Assembly (NCBI GenBank): GCA_965199095.1
Contig: CBDAQM010000004.1
Coordinates: 558,001 to 622,000, forward strand
Source: LMUY01 sp965199095
Lineage (GTDB): Bacteria > Pseudomonadota > Alphaproteobacteria > Acetobacterales > Acetobacteraceae
Direction of reading: 5' to 3'
DNA: 64,000 bases
Under the pieces are notes generated by a model. It saw only the letters and a program-made list of their open reading frames with translations. It searched no databases and was not told the origin of the DNA. Shown here in pieces: positions 51,196 to 61,200 of this stretch. Positions within the stretch are counted from its first letter, which is position 1, and every line of letters starts with the position of its first letter. Made by a program: the position numbers and the translations under genes.

Positions 51196-52164
51196 AACCG
51201 TCAGCACGATCTTGCCGAAATGCTGGTTGGCCCGCATGTGGGCCTGCGCCTCGCTGGCCTGTTCCAGGGTGAAGCTGCGGTCGATCGGCAGGTGCAGCAG
51301 CCCGGCCTCGATCAACGGCCACAGATCGGCGCGCATCAGGCGGTTGATCTCCCGCACTTCGGCGATGCTCCGCGTGCGGAACGTCACGCCGATATAGCTG
51401 ATCCGCCGGGCGGCGTGCAGGTCGAAATCGAACTCGCCCTTGGCGCCGCCGAGGCGCCCCACGTTGACGATCCGCCCCAGCACCCGCGTCGCGCGCAGGT
51501 TGCCGTTCGCCACCGGCGCGGAGACCTGGTCGACCACCAGGTCCACGCCATGGCCGCCGGTCGCGGCCAGGACGCCGTCCGGCCAGGCCGGGTCGCTGCT
51601 GTCCACCGCCAGGTCGGCGCCGAACTCCATCAATCTCGACCGGCGGGCGGAATGGGTGGAGGTGCCGATCACCAGCCGCGCGCCCAGCGCCTTGGCGATC
51701 TGCATCCCCATCAGGCCGACGCCGGAACTCGCTCCCTGGATCAGCACGGCCTGGCCGGACTGTAAGCCGCCAGCCGTCACCAGGGCGTTGTGCATGGTCT
51801 GCAACGCGATCGGCAGCGTGGCCGCCTGCTCCCACCCCATGTTGTTGTCGGGCAGGCGGCCGACCCGGCCCCAATCCGTGACGGCATACTCGGCATAGCC
51901 GCCGTTGCCGGAGCACATCACGCGGTCGCCCTCGTGCAGATCGGTCACGCCGCTGCCCACAGCCGCGACTTCGCCCGCCCATTCCAGCCCGATCGTGGCG
52001 CCCTTGCCGCCGAGCGCGCCGTGGGCATGCCCGGCGGCCATCGCCAGTTCCGCCCGGTTCAGCCCGGCCGCCCGCACACGGACCAGCACCTCGTCCGGTC
52101 CCGGTTGCGGCACGGGGATGTCCCGCAGCTCCAACCCGTTCTCGCCGACCACCATTGCGCGCAT
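51193..52164 (-). CDS. Zinc-type alcohol dehydrogenase / NADPH:quinone reductase family protein
   Basis: MDR-superfamily oxidoreductase of 323 residues. The GroES-like domain has AGLNRAELAMAAGHA and IGLEWAGEVAAVG; the Rossmann domain has VLIQGASSGVGLMGMQIAKALGA. The structural-zinc cysteines are absent, as in quinone reductases. Start ATG 52164 has GGAGG upstream and reads MRAMVVGENG. The open frame extends far beyond into the neighbouring gene and should not be used. Divergent from the serine hydrolase gene. Confidence 0.9.
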   Translation of the reverse strand: MRAMVVGENGLELRDIPVPQPGPDEVLVRVRAAGLNRAELAMAAGHAHGALGGKGATIGLEWAGEVAAVGSGVTDLHEGDRVMCSGNGGYAEYAVTDWGRVGRLPDNNMGWEQAATLPIALQTMHNALVTAGGLQSGQAVLIQGASSGVGLMGMQIAKALGARLVIGTSTHSARRSRLMEFGADLAVDSSDPAWPDGVLAATGGHGVDLVVDQVSAPVANGNLRATRVLGRIVNVGRLGGAKGEFDFDLHAARRISYIGVTFRTRSIAEVREINRLMRADLWPLIEAGLLHLPIDRSFTLEQASEAQAHMRANQHFGKIVLTV

Positions 52165-52245
52165 GGGCCTGACCTCCATTCGTTTGGGCTGACGATCGGG
52201 GCGCGGCGGGGTAGTGTCAAACCGACGGCTGAGGGGAACGCGGGA

Positions 52246-53469
52246 ATGGACACCAAGGCAGGCACGCGGCCGGAGGATGTCGGGCTGTCCTCGCCGCAAC
52301 TGGCGCGGGTGGCGGACTGGGCGCAGCGCCTGGTGGATGAGGGCAAGCTGGCGGGGGTGACGACCATGGTCGCGCGGCGCGGCCGGGTGGCGCATCTGCA
52401 TTGCTGCGGCCTGGCGGATCGTAAAGCCGGCCGCGCGATGACGCCGGACACCATCGTGCGCATCTATTCCATGACCAAGCCGCTCACCAGCCTGGCCATC
52501 ATGATGCTGTACGAGCAGGGGCTGTTCCAACTGGACGATCCGATCAGCCGGTTCCTGCCGTATTTTGCCCAGATGCGGGTGGCCTGCGGCGGCCAGCGCG
52601 GCAAGATCGACACCGTCCCGGCGGCGCGCGAGATCACGTTCCGCGACCTGCTGACCCACACCTCCGGGCTGACCTACGGGTTCATGCAATCCACGCTGGT
52701 GGACGGGCTGTACCGGGAGCGCGGGATCGACTTCCAGGCCGCCGGCGCCTCGCTGGGTGAAATGGTGGAGCGGCTGGCCGGGTTGCCCCTGTTGGCGCAG
52801 CCGGGGGCGGAGTGGAACTACAGCGTTGCGACCGACGTGCTCGGCCATCTGGTCGCCGTGATCTCGGGCGAGCCGTTCGGCGACTATTTGCAGCACCGGG
52901 TGATCGCGCCGCTGGGCATGGTGGATACCGGCTTCCACGTGCCGGCGCAGAAACACGACCGCCTCGCCGTCAACTATGCCCGCAAGCCGGATGGTGGCCT
53001 CGCCTTGATCGACGACCCGGCGACGAGCGCCTACCTGGCGCCGCGCAGCATCTGCTCCGGCGGGGGCGGCCTGGTGTCCACGGCGGGCGATTACATGCGG
53101 TTCTGCCAGTTCATGCTGAACAAGGGCACGTTGGATGGCGTGCGGCTGGTGGGTCGCAAGACGGTCGAGCTGATGACGAGCAACCATCTGCGCGGCGACA
53201 TGGCGGCGATGGGCATGCCGCGCTTCAGCGAGAGCAGCTACGAAGGGGTCGGCTTCGGTCTCGGGTTTTCCGTGATGATCGACCCGGCGCGGGCGCAAAT
53301 CCTGGGCACGCCGGGCGAATACGCCTGGGGCGGGGCGGCGAGCACCGCGTTCTGGGTGGACCCGGCGGAGGAGATGGCGGTAGTGCTGCTGACGCAACTC
53401 ATGCCGTCCTCCACCTATCCGATCCGGCGGGAGTTGCGGGTGCTGACCTACGCGGCGGTGTTGGATTGA
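52246..53469 (+). CDS. Serine hydrolase of the beta-lactamase (class C) superfamily
   Basis: Protein of 407 residues with the SxxK nucleophile motif SMTK (about residues 75-78) and the tyrosine motif in WNYSVATD. The third motif may be WGGAAST. There is no signal peptide, so it is probably a cytoplasmic esterase such as the EstB group, not a resistance enzyme. The start is ATG at 52246 with GGGAA before it. It is convergent with the parE gene, which ends nine bases away. Confidence 0.88.
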   Translation: MDTKAGTRPEDVGLSSPQLARVADWAQRLVDEGKLAGVTTMVARRGRVAHLHCCGLADRKAGRAMTPDTIVRIYSMTKPLTSLAIMMLYEQGLFQLDDPISRFLPYFAQMRVACGGQRGKIDTVPAAREITFRDLLTHTSGLTYGFMQSTLVDGLYRERGIDFQAAGASLGEMVERLAGLPLLAQPGAEWNYSVATDVLGHLVAVISGEPFGDYLQHRVIAPLGMVDTGFHVPAQKHDRLAVNYARKPDGGLALIDDPATSAYLAPRSICSGGGGLVSTAGDYMRFCQFMLNKGTLDGVRLVGRKTVELMTSNHLRGDMAAMGMPRFSESSYEGVGFGLGFSVMIDPARAQILGTPGEYAWGGAASTAFWVDPAEEMAVVLLTQLMPSSTYPIRRELRVLTYAAVLD

Positions 53470-53477
53470 GGATGATC

Positions 53478-53795
53478 TCAGGCAAATCCAGCAGCCCGCG
53501 CCAGCGCGGTCGCGTCGCGTGCGCCATGGATCACACGGACGATGACGATCGCATCTGGAAGCGGTTTATAATAGACTGCGTAAGGTCGGTGGAACGTCAC
53601 CCGTAAGCCAGGCGCAAGGGCCTCGCGTTTGGCGCCGGAGAATGGGAAATGCAAGAGTGGCCTGAACGTCGACTCGATCGCGCTGACGAAGCGTGTGGCA
53701 ATTCCGTCGGACGCTGCCGTCGCAATTGTGACCCAGATCTCAGCGAGGTCAGCTTCGGCCGTGGCGGTCAGTCGGAGATGGAGCGGGCGGTCAAT
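53478..53795 (-). CDS. parE: ParE-type toxin, probable AUU start
   Basis: Frame of 105 residues of the RelE/ParE toxin family, which poisons DNA gyrase in the ParE branch. The core reads LRLTATAEADLAEIW at the N terminus, then FPFSGAKREALAPGLR, FHRPYAVYYKP and IVIVRVIHGARDA, a classic ParE pattern ending in a C-terminal strand. There is no ATG, GTG or TTG between the upstream in-frame stop and the core. ATT at 53795 has AAGGA about eight bases upstream and overlaps the antitoxin gene by 28 bases, so AUU initiation or re-initiation is likely. CTG at 53771 is a weaker option. Confidence 0.82.
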   Translation of the reverse strand: MDRPLHLRLTATAEADLAEIWVTIATAASDGIATRFVSAIESTFRPLLHFPFSGAKREALAPGLRVTFHRPYAVYYKPLPDAIVIVRVIHGARDATALARAAGFA

Positions 53796-54061
53796 AGCTT
53801 TCTTCCTTGTTCAACGATGCGAGTGATGTCGAAATCCCTGACCCGGCCTTCGGCTATATCTGTCAAGCCAAGTTCTATGTCGGATTTGAGGGAGGCAAGC
53901 TCCTGCGCCTGGTCCAGGCGCTTGCTTGTCCACTCATTCAACGCTTCGCATACTATGTCGCTGCTCGATGCGTAATCACCGTTGGCCACAGCCGCTTCCA
54001 CAACACTGACCATGTCGGATGGCAGTGTGACCGTGATGCTCTTGGCTCCAAACAAGACCAT
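53768..54061 (-). CDS. parD: ParD-type antitoxin (ribbon-helix-helix)
   Basis: Antitoxin of 97 residues. The N-terminal ribbon-helix-helix is in SITVTLPSDMVSVVEAAVAN, and YASSSDIVCEALNEW is the next conserved helix. The C-terminal part is charged and would wrap the toxin. ATG 54061 has AAGGAG only two or three bases before it; TTG 54055 has a better spacing. It probably represses its own promoter, as is usual for the family. Confidence 0.88.
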   Translation of the reverse strand: MVLFGAKSITVTLPSDMVSVVEAAVANGDYASSSDIVCEALNEWTSKRLDQAQELASLKSDIELGLTDIAEGRVRDFDITRIVEQGRKLLTARSISD

Positions 54062-54082
54062 TCTCCTTATCCACGCGGCGAA

Positions 54083-55051
54083 TCATACGTCTGCCGGCGG
54101 CGTCATGGAAGCAGCCGCCAACTCGTCCTCCTGGTAAATCCTCACGATCTCGTCGAAGTCGCTGTCCGCTTGGAATCCGAGGGAGAGCGCCCGGGTGGTG
54201 TCGAAGCGTTCCGGCCAGGTTTTCACGATTGCGAGGATCGCCGGGTCTGGCACGTGCTGGATCAATGCCACGGCGGCATCGCCTGCCACGCGGCGCAGCG
54301 CCTCGATCTCCTCGGCCACCGTCACGGAGATGCCGGGCATGGTCAGGTTGCGACGGCCGTCCAATGCCGCAGTGTCCAGGCTGCCAGCGTGGCGCAGGAA
54401 CCCGATCGCGGCGCGCGGGGAGGCGCACCAGTGCCGGATGCCGGTGGGGACGGGCAACACCGCCGCCATCCCGTTCAGCGGCTCGCGGATGATGCCGGAG
54501 AAGAAGCCCGAGGCGGCCTTGTTCGGCTTGCCCGGCCGCACGCAGATGGTGGGCAGGCGGATGCCGATGCCGTCGATGATGCCGCGTCGCGAGTAGTCGC
54601 CCAGCAGCAACTCGCCAATGGCCTTCTGCGTACCGTAGCTGGAGAGCGGCGTCAGGTTGAAATCGTCCGGGATGGCGGCCGGGAACGGCGCGCCGAACAC
54701 GGCCAGCGAGGAGGCGAACACCAGGCGCGGGCAGTAGCCGTCGCCTACGCGGCGGATCGCTTCCAGCAGACACCGCGTGCCATCCAGGTTGACGCGGTAG
54801 CCCTTTTCAAAATCCGCCTCCGCCTCGCCGGAGACGATGGCGGCCAGGTGGAAGATCACGTCCGGGCGGTCTGCCACCAGCCGCTCCGCCTCGCCGGGTT
54901 GCGACAGGTCGGAGGCGATGGCGTCGGCGCCGGGCGGCGCCGGGGGCGGGACGATGTCGTGCACGGTGAGCTTGCCGGCCGCCCCGGCCAGGCTGGCCAC
55001 CAGCTTGCGGCCCAGCATGCCGCCGGCGCCGAGGATGAGACAGTGCTGCAT
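54083..55051 (-). CDS. denD: NAD-dependent epimerase/dehydratase, D-erythronate dehydrogenase-like
   Basis: Extended short-chain dehydrogenase of 322 residues. The NAD-binding loop is ILGAGGMLGRKL; the catalytic tyrosine and lysine are in SSYGTQKAIGE. The segments LAAIVSGEAEADFEKGYRVN and RLPTICVRPGKPNKAASGFF match the DenD group that oxidises D-erythronate. Start ATG 55051 has GGGAGG upstream. It follows the efflux operon by 43 bases on the same strand, though no functional link is obvious. The partner genes of erythronate use are absent. Confidence 0.85.
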   Translation of the reverse strand: MQHCLILGAGGMLGRKLVASLAGAAGKLTVHDIVPPPAPPGADAIASDLSQPGEAERLVADRPDVIFHLAAIVSGEAEADFEKGYRVNLDGTRCLLEAIRRVGDGYCPRLVFASSLAVFGAPFPAAIPDDFNLTPLSSYGTQKAIGELLLGDYSRRGIIDGIGIRLPTICVRPGKPNKAASGFFSGIIREPLNGMAAVLPVPTGIRHWCASPRAAIGFLRHAGSLDTAALDGRRNLTMPGISVTVAEEIEALRRVAGDAAVALIQHVPDPAILAIVKTWPERFDTTRALSLGFQADSDFDEIVRIYQEDELAAASMTPPADV

Positions 55052-55094
55052 GAGGATCCTCCCGTTGGGCCTGATCCTCCCGGAGCAGGCCAGG

Positions 55095-58000
55095 CTATTC
55101 CGCCGCCGCCAAGACAATCTTGTGGCGCTTGCCCCGCGCCAGCCGCTCCAGCGCCAGGTACACCACCGGTGTGGTGTAGAGCGTCAGCGCCTGGCTCACC
55201 ACCAGGCCGCCGACGATCGCGACGCCCAGCGGCACCCGGTATTCCGAGCCGGCGCCGAATCCGAACGCCAGCGGCAAGGCGCCCAGCAGCGCCGCCAGGG
55301 TCGTCATGATGATCGGGCGGAACCGCTCCAGGCAGGCGGCGTGGATCGCCTGCTCCGGCGACAGGCCGCGCTCGCGCTCCGCCTCCAGGGCGAAATCCAC
55401 CAGCATGATGGCGTTCTTCTTCACGATGCCCATCAGCAGTACGATGCCGATGATGGACATGATCGTCATTTCGCCGCCCGTGACCAGCACCGCCAGCAAC
55501 GCGCCCAAGCCGGCCGACGGCAAGGTGGACAGGATGGTCAGCGGGTGCAGCAGGCTTTCGTACAGCACGCCCAGCACGATGTAGATCGTCAGCAGCGCCG
55601 CCCCGATCAGCGCCGGCTGGGTGGCCAGCGATTGCTGCAGGAACTGCGCGTTGCCGGCGAACTGCGTGTGCACGCTGTCCGGCATGCGCAGCGCCAGGGC
55701 GGTCCGCTCCACCAAATCCGTCGCGTCGCCCAGCGCCATGCCCGGCGCCAGGTTGAAGCTGATCGAACTGGCGGGGAACTGTCCCTGGTGCCGCACGGCG
55801 AGCGGTGCCGTGCCACGCTCAAAATGCGCCACGGCGGAGAGCGGCACCTGTTCCGCCCCGGGCGCGCCGACATACACGCCTTGCAGCATGGAGGGGTCGG
55901 TTTGCAGCGCCGGGTCCACCTCCAGCACCACCTTGTACTGGTTGCGGTCGGTGTAGATGGTGGAGATCTGCCGTTGCGCGAAGGCGTTGTTCAGCGCGTT
56001 GTCGATGGCCGTGGTGGAAAGCTGCAGCCGCGCGGCGGCGTCACGGTCGATCACCACGTTGGATTGCGGGCCGGAGCGGTCCTGGTCGCTGGTCACGTCG
56101 GTGATGCCGGGAACCTGCTGCAACGCCCGTTCCAAGCGCAACGTCCAGTCGCGCAACTCGGCCAGATCCTGGTCCAGCATGATGAACTGGAACTGGCTGC
56201 CGCCGCTGCGGCCGCCGCCGCGCAAATCCTGCGCGGAGTACAGGAAGGTCTGCACGTCCGGCATCGCCTGCAGCGTCGGGCGCAGGCGGGCGATCACCTG
56301 CTCGCTGGACAGTCCCCGTTCGGCCAGGGGCTTGAGCTGGACGGTAAGCTGGCCGCGGTTGAGCGAGGCGAACCCGCTGGTGACGCCCACGGTGGACCCC
56401 ACGGTTTCCACCGCCGGGTCGGCCAGGATCGCGGCGACCACGCGTTTTTGCCGCGCCGCCATGGCGGCGAAGGACACGGAGGGATCGGCCAGCGTGCTGC
56501 CCTGGATCAGCCCGGTGTCCTGGATCGGCAGGAAACCCTTCGGCACCTCCCGATACAGCACCACCGTCGCCACGGCGCAGCCGAGCGTCACCAGCAGCAT
56601 CAGCCGCCGCCAACGCAGCGCCCAGGCCAGGCTCCTGGCATACAGCCCGATGATGTCCTGGAACTCCCGCTCGATCGCGGCATCCAGGCGGCCCAGCCAG
56701 CCGGTCAGCGTCGCGTGCGGCCGGGCGAGCCGCCCCATCATCATCGGCGTCAAGGTCAGCGACACGGCGGCCGAAATGGCGATGGCCAAGGTCAGCACCA
56801 TGGCGAATTCGTGCAACAGCCGCCCGAGCAGGCCGCCCATGAAGATGATCGGGATGAACACCGCGACCAGCGAGATGGAGATCGACATCACGGTGAAGCC
56901 GATCTGCCGCGCGCCGTTGATCGCCGCGGTCAACGGCGGCTCGCCCCGTTCCGCATGGGTGCTGATGTTTTCGATCATGACGATGGCGTCGTCGACCACG
57001 AACCCCACGGAGATGGTCAGCGCCATCAGCGAGAAATTGTCCAGGCTGTAGCCAAGCTGCCACATGGCCGCGAGCGTGCCCGCGATGGACAGCGGCACTG
57101 TCACCGCCGCGGCCAGGGTCGGCACCAGGCGGCGCATGAACAGCAGCACCACCAGCAGCACCAGCACCACCGAGATCAGCAGCGAAAGCTGCACGTCGTC
57201 CACGCTGGCGCGGATGGTGCTGGTCCGGTCGGAGATGACGGACACCTTGATGTCCGGCGGCATCCAGGTGAGCAGATGCGGCAGCTCCGCCTTGATGCGG
57301 TCGGCGGTGTCGATCACGTTGGCGCCGGCGACCTTGCTGATGGTCAGCAGGATGGCGGGCGTCTGCCCGTCCCAGGCGGCGAGGCGGGCGTTGGCGACGC
57401 CGTCCACCACGCTGGCCACGTCCGACAGCCGCAGGGCGGAGCCGTTCTGCGACTTGATCACCAGCCCGGCATACTCGCTGGCCTGCGTCATCTGGCCGTT
57501 GACGGCGATGTCCTCGGCGCGATGGGCGCCCTCGAAACTGCCGGTGGATTCGGTGACGTTGGCGTTGCGGATGGCGGTGAACACGTCCTGCGCGGCCAGG
57601 CTGGCGGCCCGCAGCGCGCCAGGGTTCAGCCGCACCCGCACCGCCGGCTTTTCGGCGCCGTTGATCTGCACCTGGCTCACGCCGTCCAACTGCGACAGGC
57701 GCTGGCCCAGGATCGTGTCCGCGGCGTCGTACACCTCGCCCGGCGACAGCGTCTGGGACGTCAGCGCCAGGGTGAGGATGGGCGCCTCGGCCGGGTTGAA
57801 CTTGCGATAATACGGCCGGGTCGGCAGGTCGGAGGGCAGGTCGGAGGTGGCGGCGTTGATCGCCGCCTGCACGTCATGTGCAGCGCCCTCGATGTCGCGG
57901 TCGATGTCGAACTGGATGACGATCGTGGTGGAGCCGATGGCGGAGGTGGAGGTGATCTCCGTCACGCCCGCGATCTCACCCAGGCGGCGTTCCAGCGGCG

Positions 58001-58193
58001 CGGCGATGGAGGTCGCCATCGTCTCCGGATCGGCGCCGGGCCGCCCGGCGAAGACGACGATGGTGGGGATGTCGACCGAAGGCAGCGGGGCCACGGGCAG
58101 GAAGTTGTAGGCCACGACGCCGGCGAGCAGCAGGCCGAGCGCCAGCAGCATCGTGCCGACCGGGCGCAGGATGAAGGGGGTGGAGAAGGTCAC
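55095..58193 (-). CDS. mdtC: RND multidrug efflux permease, MdtC-like
   Basis: Inner-membrane proton/drug antiporter subunit of 1032 residues. It has twelve predicted helices with two large periplasmic loops. The proton-relay aspartates are in GFVVDDAIVMIEN in helix 4. The start FSTPFILRPVGTMLLALG and the segment LPSVDIPTIVVFAGRPGADP are typical of MdtB/MdtC. The start is GTG at 58193, 16 bases after the MdtB-like stop. The pair would form a heterotrimer as in MdtBC. Confidence 0.93.
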   Translation of the reverse strand: MTFSTPFILRPVGTMLLALGLLLAGVVAYNFLPVAPLPSVDIPTIVVFAGRPGADPETMATSIAAPLERRLGEIAGVTEITSTSAIGSTTIVIQFDIDRDIEGAAHDVQAAINAATSDLPSDLPTRPYYRKFNPAEAPILTLALTSQTLSPGEVYDAADTILGQRLSQLDGVSQVQINGAEKPAVRVRLNPGALRAASLAAQDVFTAIRNANVTESTGSFEGAHRAEDIAVNGQMTQASEYAGLVIKSQNGSALRLSDVASVVDGVANARLAAWDGQTPAILLTISKVAGANVIDTADRIKAELPHLLTWMPPDIKVSVISDRTSTIRASVDDVQLSLLISVVLVLLVVLLFMRRLVPTLAAAVTVPLSIAGTLAAMWQLGYSLDNFSLMALTISVGFVVDDAIVMIENISTHAERGEPPLTAAINGARQIGFTVMSISISLVAVFIPIIFMGGLLGRLLHEFAMVLTLAIAISAAVSLTLTPMMMGRLARPHATLTGWLGRLDAAIEREFQDIIGLYARSLAWALRWRRLMLLVTLGCAVATVVLYREVPKGFLPIQDTGLIQGSTLADPSVSFAAMAARQKRVVAAILADPAVETVGSTVGVTSGFASLNRGQLTVQLKPLAERGLSSEQVIARLRPTLQAMPDVQTFLYSAQDLRGGGRSGGSQFQFIMLDQDLAELRDWTLRLERALQQVPGITDVTSDQDRSGPQSNVVIDRDAAARLQLSTTAIDNALNNAFAQRQISTIYTDRNQYKVVLEVDPALQTDPSMLQGVYVGAPGAEQVPLSAVAHFERGTAPLAVRHQGQFPASSISFNLAPGMALGDATDLVERTALALRMPDSVHTQFAGNAQFLQQSLATQPALIGAALLTIYIVLGVLYESLLHPLTILSTLPSAGLGALLAVLVTGGEMTIMSIIGIVLLMGIVKKNAIMLVDFALEAERERGLSPEQAIHAACLERFRPIIMTTLAALLGALPLAFGFGAGSEYRVPLGVAIVGGLVVSQALTLYTTPVVYLALERLARGKRHKIVLAAAE

Positions 58194-58209
58194 TTAGGCG
58201 ACGCCGAGA

Positions 58210-61200
58210 TCACTCTGCCGCCAGCGGCCGCATCCGGCCCGAAAACCGTAGCCGCAGCCGTTCGAACGTCACGTAGATCACCGGCGTGGTATACAGCGTC
58301 AGCAACTGGCTCAGCAGCAGCCCGCCCACGATCGTCACGCCCAGCGGGAAGCGCAGTTCTGAGCCGGTGCCGTGCTCCATCACCAGCGGCAGCGCGCCCA
58401 GCAGCGCCGCGAAGGTCGTCATCATGATGGGGCGGAAGCGCAGCAGGCACGCTTCCTCGATCGCGGCCTCCGGCGTCAGGCCGCGCTCGCGCTCTGCCTC
58501 CACCGCGAAGTCGATCATCATGATAGCGTTCTTCTTTACGATGCCCATCAGCAGCACGATGCCCACCAGCGCCACCAGCGAGAGGTCCAGCCCGAACGCC
58601 ATCAGCGCCAGCAGCGCGCCGATGCCGGCGGAGGGCAGGGTGGACAGGATCGTCACCGGGTGAATCGTGCTCTCGTACAGCACGCCCAATACGATGTAGA
58701 TCACCACCACCGCCGCACCGATCAGCCACGGTTCGGAGGCGAGCGAGCGCTGGAACTCCGCCGCGTCGCCGGAATAGCTGCCGGTCACCGTCTCCGGCAG
58801 GCCCAGATCCTGTTCCGCATTGGCCACCGCCGTGACCGCGTCGCCCAGGGATGTGCCCTCGGCCGTGTCGAAGGACAGGGTGACGGAGGGGAATTGCTGC
58901 TCGTGCGTGATCGCCAGCGGCCCGACCGTGCGGGTGATCGTCGCCACCGCTGACAGCGGGATCAGCGACTGCGCCGCCCCCGTCACCGTGGCGCCGCTGG
59001 TCGTGCTCTGCCCTTGCGCGGACAGCACGCCCGGCACCCGCAGCCGCAGCAGCGAGGCCGGGTCCGCCTGCCAGGAGGGATCGGCCTCCAGCACCACGCG
59101 ATACTGGTTGGCCTGGGAGAAGATGGTGCTGATCTGGCGCTGGCCGAAGCTGTCGTACAGCACGTCCTGGATGGTCTGCATCGACACGCCCAGGCGCTGC
59201 GCCGCCTCCCGGTCGACGGTGATGCGGGTGACCAGCCCTTCGTCCTGCTGGTCGGTCGCCACGTTGCGCAGCCCAGGCGTCCGCTTCAGCCGGTCGAGCA
59301 GGCGGGGCGCCCACTCCGCCAGTTCCGCGGCATCGGTGTCCACCAGTGTGTACTGGTATTGGGTGCGGCTGATGCGGGTGCCGATCTGGATGTCCTGCAC
59401 CGGCTGGGTGAAGACGGAGAGGCCGGGGATCGCGTCGGCGATGCGCTGCACCCGCTGCTGCACCACGGCCACCGGGTCACGCTGCGCCTGCGGCTTCAGC
59501 GCGATCGTCACCCGGCCGGCGTTGGGCGTGGCGTTGATCGACCCGGCGCCAACGAAGGAGGCGACGCTGGCTACCGCCGGGTCGCGCGCCACCGCGTCGG
59601 CGAACTGCGCCTGCAACTTGGCCATGGCGGGGATGGAGACAGCCTGGCTTGCCTCCGTCACGGCCACGATCACCCCGGTGTCCTGCGCCGGCAGGAAGCC
59701 CTTGGGGATCACCACGTAGAGCAGGACCGTCCCGACCAGCGTGGCGCCCGCGATCAGCAGCACCAGGCTCTGCGCCGACAACGCCCAGGCCAGCGTGCGG
59801 CGATAGCCCGCCGTGGTCCGCCGGAACGCGTCCTCGAACAGGCGGGCCAGCAGCAAGGGCTTGTGCTCCTCCTGCAACGGCCGCAGCAGCCGCCCGCACA
59901 TCATCGGCGTCAGCGTCAGCGAGACGACGGCGGACACCACGACCGAGACGGCGAGCGTCACCGCGAACTCGTTGAACAGCCGCCCCACCACACCGGTCAT
60001 GAACAGCAGCGGGATGAACACGGCGATCAGCGACACGGTGAGCGAGACGATGGTGAAGCCGATCTGCTTGGCGCCCTGGTAGGCGGCCTGCAACGGAGGC
60101 ACCCCTTGCTCGATATAGCGGACCACGTTCTCGATCATGACGATCGCGTCGTCCACGACGAAGCCGGTGGAGACGGTCAGCGCCATCAGCGACAAATTGT
60201 CCAGCCCGTAGCCGAGCAGCGACATGACGCCGAAGGTCCCGATCAGCGACAGCGGCAGCGCCACGCCCGGGATCACGGTGGCCCGCCAGGAGCCGAGGAA
60301 CAGGTAGATCACCGCGATCACCAGCACGATCGCCAGCAGCAGGGTGAACTGCACGTCCGCCACGGAGGCGCGGATCGTCTCCGTCCGGTCCGTGACCACC
60401 GATAGCCGCACGCCGGAGGGCAGCGAGCGCTCCAGTTGCGGCAGCGCCGTCCGGATGTCGGCCACGGTCTGCACGATGTTGGCGCCGGGTTGGCGCTGGA
60501 TGTCCAGGATGACGGCGGGCTTGCCGTTCAGGGCGGACACGACGCGGTTGTTCTCCACGTCGGCGATCACGGTGCCCACGTCGCGTAGCCGCAGCGGCGC
60601 GCCGTCCTTGTAGCTGATGACGAGCGTCCGGTAGGCCTCGGGCGTCAGCAACTGGTCGTTGGTGGCCAGGGCGAAGGCCTGCGCCTTGCCGTCGAACCCG
60701 CCCTTGGCGCCGTTCACGTTGGCGGCGGACACCGCCGTGCGGATGTCCTCCATGGACAGGTTGTAGGCCGCCAACCGGGCGGGATCGATGCGCACCCGGA
60801 TCGCCCGGCGCAGCCCGCCCTGCACCGTCACCTTGCCCACGCCGTCGATCTGGCTGAGCTTCGGCTGCAGCAGCGTGTCCGCCGCATCCGCCACCGCATC
60901 GAGCGGGACGGTGTCGGAGGTGAGCGCCAGTGTCACGATCGGCGCGTCCGCCGGGTTCACCTTCGAATAGACGGGCGGGTAGGGCAGGGTGGAGGGCAGC
61001 GTGCCGGCCGCGGCGTTGATCGCCGCCTGCACGTCCTGCGCCGCGCCGTCCATCGAGCGGGTGAGGTTGAACTGCAGCGTGATCTCGCTGGTGCCCTCGC
61101 TGCTGGTGCTTTCCATCGAGGACAGGCCGGTGATCTCGCCGAACTGCCGCTCCAGGCTGGCGGTGATCAGCGTCGCCGTCACCTCCGGGCTGGCGCCGGG

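Noticed and set aside
54837..58427. A plus-strand open frame of 1196 codons opposite the MdtC-like gene
   Set aside because: It is antisense to a clear RND permease; its composition (rich in R, H, Q, G) is that of a GC-rich shadow frame, and it has no domain.
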